In this document: in pieces, positions 36,331 through 45,760 of the stretch
How the letters are laid out: each line of letters opens with the position of its first letter
How positions within the stretch are numbered: position 1 is the first letter of the stretch
Origin: Arcanobacterium wilhelmae
GTDB taxonomy: Bacteria; Actinomycetota; Actinomycetes; Actinomycetales; Actinomycetaceae
Length of the DNA stretch: 64,000 nucleotides
Reading direction: 5' to 3'
Assembly (NCBI RefSeq): GCF_029632765.1
Contig: NZ_CP121247.1
Span: forward strand, 1,302,001 to 1,366,000
Made by a program: the position numbers and the translations under genes
The notes under the pieces: model-generated
The model's input: only the letters and a program-made list of their open reading frames with translations
Told to the model about the DNA's origin: nothing
The model's database searches: none

Positions 36331-36362
36331 CGCAAAACCCGCGCCGAAGCGCGGGTTTTGCG
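36331..36362 (-). terminator. Terminator after khpA
   Basis: Perfect 14-bp stem (36331-36344 and 36349-36362) with loop CGAA; the minus side ends in GGGTTTTGCG. It closes the rpsP-khpA unit. Confidence 0.8.
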
Positions 36363-36374
36363 TTTGCTTTACGC

Positions 36375-36608
36375 TTAGCGGTCCGTCTCAATCACGTCCA
36401 CGCGAACCGAATGCTCGGCCAGTGCGTTCACCACGGAACGCAGCGACTTGGCGGTGCGGCCGTTGCGGCCAATCACTCGCCCGAGATCATCGGGGTGGAC
36501 GCGGATCTCGAGGAGGTCTCCGCGACGATTGCGGCGCGAGGACACCTCAACGTCATCCGGATTATCCACGATTCCGCGAACCAGGTGCTCGAGAGCGTCG
36601 GCAAGCAT
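36375..36608 (-). CDS. khpA: KH-domain RNA-binding protein KhpA
   Basis: Small KH protein; in Firmicutes it pairs with KhpB and affects cell division and sRNA binding. The 77-residue product has one KH domain with the GxxG loop in VIGRNGRTAKSLR (about 44-56). Its ATG overlaps the rpsP stop as TGATG. The rpsP-khpA-rimM-trmD order is standard. Confidence 0.94.
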   Translation of the reverse strand: MLADALEHLVRGIVDNPDDVEVSSRRNRRGDLLEIRVHPDDLGRVIGRNGRTAKSLRSVVNALAEHSVRVDVIETDR

Positions 36609-37099
36609 CAGGCTTCCTCAGTTTCCTCTGCCGGAGCCTCAGCGGCTTCCTCAGCCGGAGCCTCTTCAGCTTCAGCCTTCTCAGCCTCGGCTGCGGCAGC
36701 AGCCTCAGCCTCTGCCTTTGCCTTCGCGGCGGCCTTAGCGGCGCGCTGCTTCTCGGCCTCATCCTGGACTGCCTTGACGGCTTCCTCGCGAGCCTTGTCC
36801 GAATCGACAGATTCCTTCACCTTGAGGGTGGAGCCACCCTCAAGACCCTTGGCGGCCTGCCAATCGCCGGTGATCTTGAGCTGTGCAAGCACTGCCTCCG
36901 ACGGCTGCGCACCAACGGAGATCCAGTACTGAGCACGCTCAGAGTTGATGTCGATGACCGAAGGCTCGGTGTTCGGGTTGTAGTAGCCGATCTCTTCGAT
37001 CACACGACCATCGCGCTTCTTGCGCGAATCGACGACGACAACACGGTAGTGGGGCTCACGGATCTGGCCCATGCGCTTCAAACGAATCTTGACTGCCAC
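36608..37099 (-). CDS. rpsP: 30S ribosomal protein S16
   Basis: The GTG at 37099 ([11 protein letters not shown]) is preferred to the GTG four codons earlier because the AGGAG site would be only one base from the upstream codon and about 10 from this one, and because S16 normally starts this way. The 163-residue product has the S16 fold in the first 85 residues, then a long Ala/Glu/Lys-rich tail (about 100-163), common in Actinobacteria. Heads the rpsP-khpA unit. Confidence 0.96.
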   Translation of the reverse strand: MAVKIRLKRMGQIREPHYRVVVVDSRKKRDGRVIEEIGYYNPNTEPSVIDINSERAQYWISVGAQPSEAVLAQLKITGDWQAAKGLEGGSTLKVKESVDSDKAREEAVKAVQDEAEKQRAAKAAAKAKAEAEAAAAAEAEKAEAEEAPAEEAAEAPAEETEEA

Positions 37100-37336
37100 T
37101 TTTGTGGTCACTCCTGTTTCATTAGTTGATTGGATTAGTGCGAGGCGGTGGGAAACACGCCCGTTACCTCTCCTGCCGAAGGCTCGCTCTGATTGAGAGG
37201 GACCAGAGTTCGCCTCAGTACAACTCTTCTAGTGTGCCAGATTTGTGGGCGTTTTCCTAGCGGAAAAGGGAACGACTTGCGGTGGCGCGGCTCACGAACC
37301 CCGACGTCATCGGCTGTCCTGCCCATAAGTTGATCG

Positions 37337-37360
37337 CCGACGCCGATGCGTGAGTTGCGC
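37337..37360 (+). repeat. Dispersed repeat copy between rpsP and the CDF gene
   Basis: CCGACGCCGATGCG, then TGAGTTGCGC. Intergenic, about 44 bases before the CDF start. A degenerate partner CCCGACGTCATCGG lies at about 37302. Confidence 0.7.
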
Positions 37361-37403
37361 CCAGCGCTGGCACCCGTGCCCGGGTGGCGTAAGAATATTC
37401 CAC

Positions 37404-38378
37404 ATGGCACAAGAAACCAATTTAACGAAGTACGCGTGGCTGTCCGTCGCCGCATCGGTGGCAACGATCGCATTAAAGGCAGGCGCATACTATATGACGG
37501 GCTCCGTCTCGCTCTTGTCTGACGCCCTGGAATCAGTGGTCAACCTTGTGGCCGCGATCGTGGCATTGATTGCGCTTATGCTGGCCGCGCGCCCCGCGAA
37601 CGCGCGCTACACCTTCGGCCGCTCGAAAGCCGAATACTTCTCGGCCGCGATTGAAGGCGCAATGATCTTCGTGGCCGCCGGCCTGATCATTTTCACTGCG
37701 GCCGAGCGCCTCTTCAGCCCGAAACCGCTAGAAAATGTGGGTATTGGCCTGCTGGTTTCTGTGCTCGCTTCCGTGCTCAACGGCGTGGTTTCGGTAATTC
37801 TTGTTCGCGCCGGAAAGCGCTACTCCTCCCCCACGCTCGTTGCCGACGGTAAGCACTTGTGGACCGACGTCGTCACCTCAATTGGCGTGGTGGTCGGCGT
37901 AGCACTCGTGTGGATCACCGGTTGGGATCGCCTCGATCCGATCGTCGCAATCCTCGTGGGCTGCAACATTATCTACGTGGGCTACACGCTGGTGACCACC
38001 TCGCTGGCCGGCCTGATGGACGTGACGTTGCCCGAGGAAGAAAACCTCGCGATCATCGCCGTGCTCAAGGATTTTTCCGCCGATCCGACGATCTCATTCC
38101 ACGGCCTGCAGACCCGCGAATCAGGCCAGCAGCGCATGGTGAAGCTTGACGCCCAGGTGCCCGGCACGTGGACTGTGCGCGAAGGCCACGATTTCGCACA
38201 TCAGGTGGTCTCGGCGATCGAGGCGAAAATCCCGAACGCCTCCGTGTTTGTTCACATCGAGCCGATCGAGGATCCCGAATCCTACAACGATATTCCTGAG
38301 GGCTTCGTCCCCCTCGGATTCGACGGCCTCGTGCCGATCGACCTCAAAACCGGCGAACCGATCCGCACCCAGCCGTAG
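37404..38378 (+). CDS. Cation diffusion facilitator (CDF) metal exporter
   Basis: Proton-driven exporter of divalent metals such as Zn, Fe or Mn. From ATG 37404 the product is 324 residues with about six membrane segments. The metal site residues appear as SLLSDALES in TM2 and HLWTDVVTS in TM5 (H-x3-D), and a cytoplasmic C-terminal domain follows (about 210-300). No strong ribosome site precedes the ATG, so it may be leaderless. It lies on the plus strand between rpsP and ffh, which is not part of the conserved order. Metal specificity cannot be read. Confidence 0.9.
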   Translation: MAQETNLTKYAWLSVAASVATIALKAGAYYMTGSVSLLSDALESVVNLVAAIVALIALMLAARPANARYTFGRSKAEYFSAAIEGAMIFVAAGLIIFTAAERLFSPKPLENVGIGLLVSVLASVLNGVVSVILVRAGKRYSSPTLVADGKHLWTDVVTSIGVVVGVALVWITGWDRLDPIVAILVGCNIIYVGYTLVTTSLAGLMDVTLPEEENLAIIAVLKDFSADPTISFHGLQTRESGQQRMVKLDAQVPGTWTVREGHDFAHQVVSAIEAKIPNASVFVHIEPIEDPESYNDIPEGFVPLGFDGLVPIDLKTGEPIRTQP

Positions 38379-38390
38379 CGCTGAAAGTGT

Positions 38391-38432
38391 GAAAAGTGTG
38401 GGCCGCAGGTTTTCCTGCGGCCCACACTTTTC
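38391..38432. terminator. Bidirectional terminator between the CDF gene and ffh
   Basis: Perfect 19-bp stem (38391-38409 and 38414-38432) with loop TTTT between convergent genes. Both arms end in an A/T-rich run suited to terminate either strand. Confidence 0.9.
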
Positions 38433-38444
38433 GTTAAATCGCTG

Positions 38445-39998
38445 TCACCTCAAGAACTTCTTGAGCGCATCCATGTCGATATCCTCCGGATTTGGAGTGG
38501 CGCCGAATGCGCTTCCCGACGCCGAACCGCCGGCTTCCTTCTGCGCAGCCAGTTCCTGCTGGCGGCGCTTCGCCGGATTACCACTGCGGCCCTTCTTCGA
38601 GCCCGACTTCTTCTTGTTATTCTTCTTATTCTGCTTCTTCGTGAAGCCACCGCCCATGCCTGGAAGGCCTGGAATATTCGGCATGCCTGGCATACCGCCA
38701 CCACGCGAGGCGCGGCTCATCATCTTCTTCGCCTGCTCGAAGCGATCCACGAGCGCGTTCACTTCTGTGACCGTGGTGCCCGAGCCCTTCGCGATACGCG
38801 CCCGGCGCGAACCGTTGAGGATCTTCGGATCGTTGCGCTCGGCTTTCGTCATCGACTGAACGATCGCCACCTGGCGATCAATCGTGCGCTCATCGAACTG
38901 TTCGAGCTGGTCACGGAACTGGCCCATACCAGGCAACATTCCCATGATCTTCTTCATCGAGCCCATCTTGCGAAGCTGCGCGAGCTGGACAAGGAAATCA
39001 TCGAGGGTGAACGTACCGGAGGTCATCTTCCCGGCCATGTCCAGCGCCTGCTCTTCGGACCACGTCTTCTCCGCCTGCTCAATCAGCGTGAGAATATCGC
39101 CCATGTCCAAGATGCGCGAGGCCATACGATCGGCGTGGAAACGCTCAAAATCGCCGAGCTTCTCACCCGTGGAAGCGAACAGGATCGGCTGGCCGGTGAC
39201 CCCGCGAACCGACAGCGCCGCGCCGCCTCGCGCATCGCCGTCGAGCTTGGAGAGCACCACGCCGGTGAAGCCGACGCCGTCGCGGAACGCGATCGATGTG
39301 TTCACCGCGTCCTGGCCCACCATCGCATCGAGCACGAAGATGATTTCGTTCGGGCTGACGGCATCGCGGATATTGCGTGCCTGCGCCATCATCTCTTCGT
39401 CAACGCCCAGGCGGCCGGCGGTATCGACCACGACGACGTCGTAGAACTCGTCCCAGCCGCGCTGCACGCCAGTGCGCGCCACTTCAACCGGATCGCCGAT
39501 ACCGTTTCCCGGCTGCGGCGCCCACACGTCTACTCCCGCGCGCTCGCCCACAACCTGGAGCTGGTTCACGGCGTTCGGGCGCTGAAGATCCGAGGCCACC
39601 AATAGCGCCTTCTTGCCCTGATCCTTGAGCCACTTTCCGAGCTTTCCGGCAAGGGTGGTCTTACCAGCACCCTGCAGACCCGCGAGCATGATCACCGTGG
39701 GGCCCGACTGCGCCCAGTTCAGCTCACGCGACTGCCCACCGAGCGCCTCAATGAGCTGCTCGTTGACGATCTTGACCACTTGCTGCGCCGGATTCAGCGC
39801 CTGGTTACGAAGCGCGCCCGTGGCCTCTTCACGAACCGAAGCAGTGAACTGACGAACAACCGGGAGCGCAACGTCCGCATCGAGCAACGCACGGCGAATA
39901 TCGGAAATAACCGCCTCGACGTCGGATTCGGACAGGCGCCCGTGCTTGCGCAGGTTGCGCAGCGAGCCAGTGATGCGATCAGAGAGCGAGTTGAACAT
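38445..39998 (-). CDS. ffh: Signal recognition particle protein Ffh
   Basis: GTPase subunit of SRP targeting membrane proteins. The 517-residue product has the N domain, the G domain (GLQGAGKTTLAGKLG near 108, DTAGR near 190, TKLDGDARGG near 248) and the Met-rich M domain with MPGMPNIPG near the end, then a Lys-rich tail. ftsY is the next gene upstream, so receptor and SRP protein are encoded together. Confidence 0.97.
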   Translation of the reverse strand: MFNSLSDRITGSLRNLRKHGRLSESDVEAVISDIRRALLDADVALPVVRQFTASVREEATGALRNQALNPAQQVVKIVNEQLIEALGGQSRELNWAQSGPTVIMLAGLQGAGKTTLAGKLGKWLKDQGKKALLVASDLQRPNAVNQLQVVGERAGVDVWAPQPGNGIGDPVEVARTGVQRGWDEFYDVVVVDTAGRLGVDEEMMAQARNIRDAVSPNEIIFVLDAMVGQDAVNTSIAFRDGVGFTGVVLSKLDGDARGGAALSVRGVTGQPILFASTGEKLGDFERFHADRMASRILDMGDILTLIEQAEKTWSEEQALDMAGKMTSGTFTLDDFLVQLAQLRKMGSMKKIMGMLPGMGQFRDQLEQFDERTIDRQVAIVQSMTKAERNDPKILNGSRRARIAKGSGTTVTEVNALVDRFEQAKKMMSRASRGGGMPGMPNIPGLPGMGGGFTKKQNKKNNKKKSGSKKGRSGNPAKRRQQELAAQKEAGGSASGSAFGATPNPEDIDMDALKKFLR

Positions 39999-40053
39999 GT
40001 TTGCCTTTCAGAAAAATACCGGTGGCGATTCTATCGCGGAACAGGGCGGGAGT

Positions 40054-41184
40054 TCAGGAAAGGATCGAATCCACGAAATCCTCTGGGTTGAACGGCGCAA
40101 GATCGTCCGCACCCTCCCCTAGACCAACGAACTTCACCGGCACCCCAAGAGCCTTCTGCACCGAGATCACGATGCCGCCCTTCGCTGTGCCGTCGAGCTT
40201 GGTGAGCACAATGCCCGTAATGCCCGTCACCTCACCAAATACTTCGGCCTGGCGCATGCCGTTTTGACCGGTGGTGGCATCAAGCACCAGCAGAACCTCC
40301 GAAACCGGAGCCGTCTTCTCCATCACGCGCTTGATCTTGCCCAACTCGTCCATGAGCCCAGCCTTGTTCTGCAGGCGGCCGGCGGTATCGACGAGTACCA
40401 CATCGGTGCCGGTTTCCTTACCCTTCGCCACAGCTTCAAAGGCCACCGACGCCGGATCCGCACCTTCACGATCAGAGGACACCACTTCCACACCCACGCG
40501 CTCGCCCCAGGTTGTGAGCTGCTCGGCCGCGGCCGCACGGAACGTATCGGCAGCGCCCAGCAGCACGCTCTTGCCTTCGGCAACGAGCACGCGCGCGAGC
40601 TTGCCGGTGGTGGTTGTCTTTCCCGTGCCGTTCACACCCACCATCAGCACCGATGCAGGTTCGCCGTCCAAATGAAGCGAGCGATCCATCTCGGGGCCAA
40701 CAAGTGCCAGGAGCTCACGGCGAAGGATTGCCTTCGCGTCCGCGCCGGCGCCCTGCACCTTCATTTCCGTCTTCAAACGCTCAAGCAACTCAGTGGTAGC
40801 GTCCATCCCGACGTCGGCCATGAGCAAGGTTTCCTCAAGCTCTTCCCAATCGGCCGCGGAAAGATCGCCGCGCGAAAGCACACTCAGCAAAGCCTTGCCC
40901 ATGCCGCCCGAACGCGCGAGACGCGCACGCAGGCGCTGCATACGCGAGGGCACCGATTCCGGTTGCTCAAGGGCCGGCTCAGCCGGCATCTGAACAGCAT
41001 CGGCGTTCAGCTCGTCAGTTTCAGTGACCTGACGATCCTCGAGAACATCAGTGGCGATCGCGCCTGGTTGCTCCCACGGCAACTCGTTCGAGGTGGAACG
41101 TCGATTCTTTGCGATGAGGACGACGGCGATGCCGACCACGGCCAGCACGCCCAGGATTGCAAAAATAAGGTAGGTAGAATTCAC
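40054..41184 (-). CDS. ftsY: Signal recognition particle receptor FtsY
   Basis: Membrane-associated SRP receptor GTPase. The 376-residue product has an N-terminal membrane segment (about 4-24), a short acidic linker, then the NG domain (GVNGTGKTTTTGKLAR near 180, VDTAGRLQNK near 265, TKLDGTAKGG near 330). An N-terminal membrane anchor in place of the long acidic A domain is typical of Actinobacteria. The GTG start at 41184 lacks a well-spaced ribosome site. Confidence 0.96.
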   Translation of the reverse strand: MNSTYLIFAILGVLAVVGIAVVLIAKNRRSTSNELPWEQPGAIATDVLEDRQVTETDELNADAVQMPAEPALEQPESVPSRMQRLRARLARSGGMGKALLSVLSRGDLSAADWEELEETLLMADVGMDATTELLERLKTEMKVQGAGADAKAILRRELLALVGPEMDRSLHLDGEPASVLMVGVNGTGKTTTTGKLARVLVAEGKSVLLGAADTFRAAAAEQLTTWGERVGVEVVSSDREGADPASVAFEAVAKGKETGTDVVLVDTAGRLQNKAGLMDELGKIKRVMEKTAPVSEVLLVLDATTGQNGMRQAEVFGEVTGITGIVLTKLDGTAKGGIVISVQKALGVPVKFVGLGEGADDLAPFNPEDFVDSILS

Positions 41185-41233
41185 CCTTTAAGTGTGTCGC
41201 ATTTGGCGGATTTTCGCCACTTGCTGGCACATT

Positions 41234-41620
41234 TCAGGCAGCGCGAGACTCCGGCGATCCCTTACGCAAGCCCTTCGCACGAGCCGCAACCGAGTTCGCA
41301 CCCTTCAAAGCAGCGTCGTACACCACGCCCGAGTACTCCTGCAGCTTCTCGCCGCCAGGGAGAAGACCAAGTTCGCCCTCGACGTCGCGATTCGAGCCTT
41401 CGCCGAACGTGGAGAAAATATCTCCCACACCCGCGCGCGACACGCGCACCTTCACCTCGACGTCCTGCGGTGAGCGCAGGTCGTTCACACGGCCCTTCAC
41501 CCAGGTGTTGACCTGTTCGGGGTCGGTGAGTTCCACACCGTTCGTCTGAGAAATGACGGCGGCGATGATAAAAATTGCTAGTGCCAGCAATGCAAGCGTG
41601 AAAATAATCGTCCAAACCAC
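41234..41620 (-). CDS. Small membrane protein of unknown function
   Basis: Unrecognised. From the GTG at 41620 the product is 128 residues: one N-terminal membrane segment (about 3-22) and a soluble part with YSGVVYDAALKGANSVAARAKGLRKG near the C-terminus. No ribosome site is evident for any start; 41683 is an alternative that adds 21 residues. It is co-oriented between smc and ftsY. No catalytic motif is visible. Confidence 0.6.
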   Translation of the reverse strand: MVWTIIFTLALLALAIFIIAAVISQTNGVELTDPEQVNTWVKGRVNDLRSPQDVEVKVRVSRAGVGDIFSTFGEGSNRDVEGELGLLPGGEKLQEYSGVVYDAALKGANSVAARAKGLRKGSPESRAA

Positions 41621-41715
41621 GCAACTAATGTACGAATTTTCAAAACGGTTTGGGTATAGCGAAACGCACATTTTAGGTAACAATTGCGCAACTTTCGGTT
41701 TCAGTTACGCAACGC

Positions 41716-41740
41716 CCGACGCCGGGGCGCGCCTTGCGTT
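41716..41740 (+). repeat. Dispersed repeat copy between smc and the small membrane protein
   Basis: CCGACGCCGGGGCGCGCC then TTGCGTTC. Directly upstream is TTACGCAAC, so the core is flanked on both sides by the CGCAAC/GTTGCG half. Intergenic. Confidence 0.55.
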
Positions 41741-41748
41741 CGCCGCTT

Positions 41749-41772
41749 CGGAACCTCCCCGACCGGCGTCGG
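41749..41772 (-). repeat. Second, inverted dispersed repeat copy near smc
   Basis: On the minus strand CCGACGCCGG, TCGGGG, AGGTTCCG. It faces the copy at 41716, and a third degenerate core (TCGACGCCGAG) lies at about 41783. The 41621-41817 gap contains no recognisable gene. Confidence 0.5.
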
Positions 41773-41817
41773 GAAAGAGTCTCGACGCCGAGATTGGGCA
41801 CGCGCCAACGCATGCAG

Positions 41818-44800
41818 TTACTCGGGCGCGAGTTCCTTCAGGCGCTGCGAGATTACGGAGGTGACGCCGTCTTCGGCCATCGCCACACCGTAAATCGTGT
41901 CCGCGATCTCCATTGTGCGCTTCTGGTGCGTGATCACGAGGAGCTGCGAGGAATCCTGAAGCTCCTTGAAAATCTCGATCAGGCGCGAGAGATTCACATC
42001 GTCCAGCGCGGCCTCCACCTCGTCCATCACATAGAACGGTGAGGGGCGCGCCTTGAAAATCGCCACGAGGAACGCCACCGCGGTCAGCGAACGCTCACCA
42101 CCGGAGAGAAGCGAAAGGCGCTTCACACGTTTGCCTGGCGGGCGCGCCTCAATCTCCACGCCCGTAGTGAGGATCGAATCGGGATCCGTGAGCACCAGGT
42201 GTCCCTCTCCCCCAGGGAAAAGCCGCGAGAAAACGCCCTCAAACTCGCGCGCCACATCCTCGCACGCGCTCGTCAGCACCTCTTCCACGCGCGCATCAAT
42301 ATCGCGGACGATGCCGAGCAGATCGTCGCGCGATTTCTTCAAATCCGCGAGCTGATCCGTGAGGAAGCGCTGACGCTCCTCGAGCGCCGCATGTTCTTCG
42401 AGCGCCAGCGGGTTGATTTTTCCAAGCTTCGCCAGATCGCGCTCCGCCTTGGCAAGCCTGCGCTCTTGCGCCTCGCGGACGAACGGAACTTCGCCGTCGT
42501 CGGTGGGGATCGGCAGGTGCGGCCCGTACTCGGCCACGAGCGCGCCCGCTTCCACTCCCACCTGTTCGATCGCACGCGCCTCGAGCTGGCGGTGAGCCAT
42601 ACGCATCTCGGCGAGCGCCACTTCGCGGCGGTGGGCGAGATCGTCGAGCTCGCGTTGCTCACCCAGCAACCGATCAAGGTGCCTGCGCGCGGCAGATAGC
42701 GCCACGTCCACATCCGCGCGCTGGGCTTCGGCGCCGTCACGCTCGGCCGTGACCTCCGCCAACGCCTGCGTGGTGAACGTCAGTGCGCTCGTGGCGTCCT
42801 CAGCAACACGCTGGGCAATCCGCGCGCCCTCCGCGCGGCGCTGGGCGGCACGTGCCTCGGCAGCGATCCGCGCCTCTGCCGCCTTCGCTGTGTTCTCCAG
42901 GGCGTCGGCCTTCCCAGCCACCGCACGCAAACGCTCCTCGCGGGTTCGCAAGTGCAGACGTGCCTCGGTTTCCGCACTGCGAGCTGCGATCGTTGCCTGG
43001 TGTGCGGAATCGCGCGCGGCCTGGAACTTTTCGACCTCGGCTGCGAGCGCCGCAGGATCCGCGGCGGCTGCGGCAGCCGTCTGCTCGAGTTCCACTTTTT
43101 CAGCGGTGCGCTTTTCAATATCCGCGCCGATTGTTTCCAGGCGCGCCTTGCCGCGCTCAACTTCCGCGTTCGCAGCGGCGAGCGTCTGGCGCAACACGCC
43201 GAGCTGTGCAGAGAGCGCCGCGAGCTGCGAATCACGCGCCCCGAGCTGGGTTGCGATCTGCGCGCTCACCTCCTCGAGCCCGGAAAGCTTCTGATGTGCT
43301 TCCCCGACCACGGCCTGCGCGGCAGTTTGCGCTTGGGCGGCCTTCTCGGCCTGCGCGAGCGCGTCCTCGTAGATGGCTTGGCGCGCGAGCACCGCCGCGG
43401 CTGCCACTTCCCCGCCCCAGGCACGTCCGCCGTCGACGACGTCGCCGTCCATCGTCGCCACCCGCGGCGCGCCGGCCGCGAGCAACGCGCGAGCAGTCGC
43501 GAGATCCACGGCGAGCACAGTTCCTGCAAGGAGCTGGGCAAACGGCCCGCTCACGACGTCGGTGGCGAGGCGTGCCTCGTCTGGCGCGAGTTGCGCCTTG
43601 GCGAGAGCCGCGCGGGCGGCGTCGTCGGAAAGTGTTCCACTGTGCCCGCCGATCAGCACCTCGACGTGCCCAGCTTGCGCCTCGCGAGCCGCACGGAGCA
43701 GATCGAGCGCAGCGTCGACGTCGGCCGTGGAAACGCCTCCGGCTCCCCCGCCGAATGCTGCCTCGGTTGCGCTCTCCCAGCCGGCCTCCACGTGAATCGA
43801 ATCGCGCGCGAGATCGGCTCCGTGCGCATTCGCCGCCCATGCGGTGGCGTCTTCCGGAGCGAGCGACAGTGCCAGCGTTTCGGCTTTGGTTCGCCACTCG
43901 ACCGCGGCCGCTTGGGCCTCGCTCAGCGCAGCGCGCGCTGCTTCGAGTGCCGCTTTACCTTCCTCGACCTCGCGCGTAGCCTCCTCGTGCGCGATCGAGA
44001 GCGTGTCGTCGCCGTCGGTGTGTGCCACCACATCCTGTTCAAGAGCGGAAACCTGCGCCGCGGATTCCTCGGCGCGTTCGCGCGCATCGTTCACGGCCGC
44101 CTCGACGCGGGCCTTCTCCTCCGCAAGGGACTCCAGCCGCGAAGTAGCCGCGGCGATCTTTCCGCTCATGCGTGCCGCGTTCTCGCGCTGGTCCGAGAGC
44201 GCACGGTTCGCCGCCGCGAGCTCACCTTCCGCGTTTCGCTCTGCACGCTCGGCGTTCTCGCGCGTGTCAATCACGGAGCTGAGCGAATCGCGAGCCTCCT
44301 GCGCCTCACGTGCCAGGCCCTCCTCTTCCTCGCGCGCCACCTGGGCGCGCTCGCGAATATGCTCCGGCGATTCGCCGCGGTTCGACGTCGGCATCGCGGA
44401 GCTGAGCGAACGGTGCCGCTCCGCCGCAAGCTCCGTGAGCGATCGGAACCGTTCCTGGAGCGACGTGAGCCGCTGCCACTGCTCGGTGAGCTCGGCGAGT
44501 TGCGGGCTTGCCGCCTCGGCTGCGTCCTGGAGTCGGTTGACCTCGTCGCGGGCGTGGGACACCTGCTCGCGCATCTCCTCCGAGCGCTTTGCCATCGTAG
44601 CCTCGTCGAGGGTCTGCGCCTCAAGGCGAGCCTGCGACTGTGCGAGATCATCGGCGAGGAGACGGGCGCGGGCGTCGAACACGTCCGCTTGGATCGTTTG
44701 CGCGCGGCGGGCCGTTGCTGCCTGGCGCGCGAGCGGGCCAAGCTGGCGGCGCAGTTCCGCCGCCAAATCCTCCACGCGCGTGAGGTTCCCCGCCATCGAT

Positions 44801-45345
44801 TCCAGCTTGCGCAGGGCTTTTTCCTTACGACGCCGATGCTTGAGTACGCCAGCGGCTTCCTCGATGAAGCCACGGCGATCCTCCGCGGTGGCAGTGAGAA
44901 CCTGATCGAGTTTGCCCTGACCGATAATCACGTGCATCTCGCGGCCCATGCCCGTATCGGAGAGCAACTCTTGAATATCGAGCAGACGCGCGGCCGTGCC
45001 ATTAATCGCGTATTCGGAGCCGCCCGCACGGAACAGGGTGCGCGAAATCGTCACCTCGGAATACTCAATCGGCAGGGCACCGTCAGTGTTGTCAATCGTG
45101 AGCGACACTTCGGCACGCCCGAGCGCCGGACGTTTCGCCGTGCCCGCGAAGATCACGTCGGCCATGTTGCCGCCGCGCAGGTTCTTCGCACCCTGCTCGC
45201 CCATCACCCACGCCAAAGCGTCCACCACGTTGGACTTTCCCGAACCGTTCGGGCCAACAACACAGTTGATACCCGGCTCGAAGTGCATCGTGGTGGACGT
45301 GGCGAACGACTTGAAGCCCTTCAGCGTGAGCGTTTTCAGGTGCAC
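41818..45345 (-). CDS. smc: Chromosome segregation protein SMC
   Basis: Condensin ATPase that organises the chromosome. The 1175-residue product has Walker A GPNGSGKSN at about 32-40, two long coiled coils rich in Ala, Glu and Arg, a hinge near 500-660 and the C-terminal signature LSGGERSLTA and Walker B FYVMDEVEAALDD. The GTG start at 45345 is nine bases after ndk. Long open frames on the opposite strand here are by-products of composition. Confidence 0.97.
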   Translation of the reverse strand: MHLKTLTLKGFKSFATSTTMHFEPGINCVVGPNGSGKSNVVDALAWVMGEQGAKNLRGGNMADVIFAGTAKRPALGRAEVSLTIDNTDGALPIEYSEVTISRTLFRAGGSEYAINGTAARLLDIQELLSDTGMGREMHVIIGQGKLDQVLTATAEDRRGFIEEAAGVLKHRRRKEKALRKLESMAGNLTRVEDLAAELRRQLGPLARQAATARRAQTIQADVFDARARLLADDLAQSQARLEAQTLDEATMAKRSEEMREQVSHARDEVNRLQDAAEAASPQLAELTEQWQRLTSLQERFRSLTELAAERHRSLSSAMPTSNRGESPEHIRERAQVAREEEEGLAREAQEARDSLSSVIDTRENAERAERNAEGELAAANRALSDQRENAARMSGKIAAATSRLESLAEEKARVEAAVNDARERAEESAAQVSALEQDVVAHTDGDDTLSIAHEEATREVEEGKAALEAARAALSEAQAAAVEWRTKAETLALSLAPEDATAWAANAHGADLARDSIHVEAGWESATEAAFGGGAGGVSTADVDAALDLLRAAREAQAGHVEVLIGGHSGTLSDDAARAALAKAQLAPDEARLATDVVSGPFAQLLAGTVLAVDLATARALLAAGAPRVATMDGDVVDGGRAWGGEVAAAAVLARQAIYEDALAQAEKAAQAQTAAQAVVGEAHQKLSGLEEVSAQIATQLGARDSQLAALSAQLGVLRQTLAAANAEVERGKARLETIGADIEKRTAEKVELEQTAAAAAADPAALAAEVEKFQAARDSAHQATIAARSAETEARLHLRTREERLRAVAGKADALENTAKAAEARIAAEARAAQRRAEGARIAQRVAEDATSALTFTTQALAEVTAERDGAEAQRADVDVALSAARRHLDRLLGEQRELDDLAHRREVALAEMRMAHRQLEARAIEQVGVEAGALVAEYGPHLPIPTDDGEVPFVREAQERRLAKAERDLAKLGKINPLALEEHAALEERQRFLTDQLADLKKSRDDLLGIVRDIDARVEEVLTSACEDVAREFEGVFSRLFPGGEGHLVLTDPDSILTTGVEIEARPPGKRVKRLSLLSGGERSLTAVAFLVAIFKARPSPFYVMDEVEAALDDVNLSRLIEIFKELQDSSQLLVITHQKRTMEIADTIYGVAMAEDGVTSVISQRLKELAPE

Positions 45346-45354
45346 GAATGTGCC

Positions 45355-45759
45355 TTAGAACCAGACCGCGATCTCGCGCTCGGCCGACTCGAGAGAGTCC
45401 GAGGAGTGGATAAGGTTCTCGATCGCCTCCGTGCCCCAGTCGCGTCCAAAGTCGCCTCGGATCGTGCCCGGAGCCGCCGACGTCGGGTCGGTTGCGCCCG
45501 AAAGTGAGCGCACGCCCTCGATCACACGCTCACCCGAAATCACGGCGGCGACGATCGGGCCCGAGCTCATGTAGGCAGCCATCGAAGCGTAGAACGGCTT
45601 GTCCACATGCTCGGCATAGTGGGCGGCGAGCTGCTCCGCCGAGGCGGTGAGCATTTTCAGCGAATCGATCGTGTAGCCCTTGCGTTCGATGCGTGCCAGG
45701 ATCTCGCCGGCGAGGTGACGGCGAACGGCGTCGGGCTTGAGCAAAATCAACGTGCGCAT
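45355..45759 (-). CDS. ndk: Nucleoside diphosphate kinase
   Basis: Balances NTP pools by phosphate transfer through a histidine. The 134-residue product has the start TLILLKPDAVRR and the active-site segment ENLIHSSDSLESAEREI, with the catalytic His in IHSSDS, and APGTIRGDFG before it. It follows folC by one base. Confidence 0.96.
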   Translation of the reverse strand: MRTLILLKPDAVRRHLAGEILARIERKGYTIDSLKMLTASAEQLAAHYAEHVDKPFYASMAAYMSSGPIVAAVISGERVIEGVRSLSGATDPTSAAPGTIRGDFGRDWGTEAIENLIHSSDSLESAEREIAVWF

Positions 45760-45760
45760 A

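Noticed and set aside
42952..45507. An 851-codon open frame on the plus strand opposite smc
   Set aside because: It is the mirror of the GC-rich smc gene; the smc product is complete and recognisable, and the mirror protein is Arg/Leu/His-rich with no known motif.
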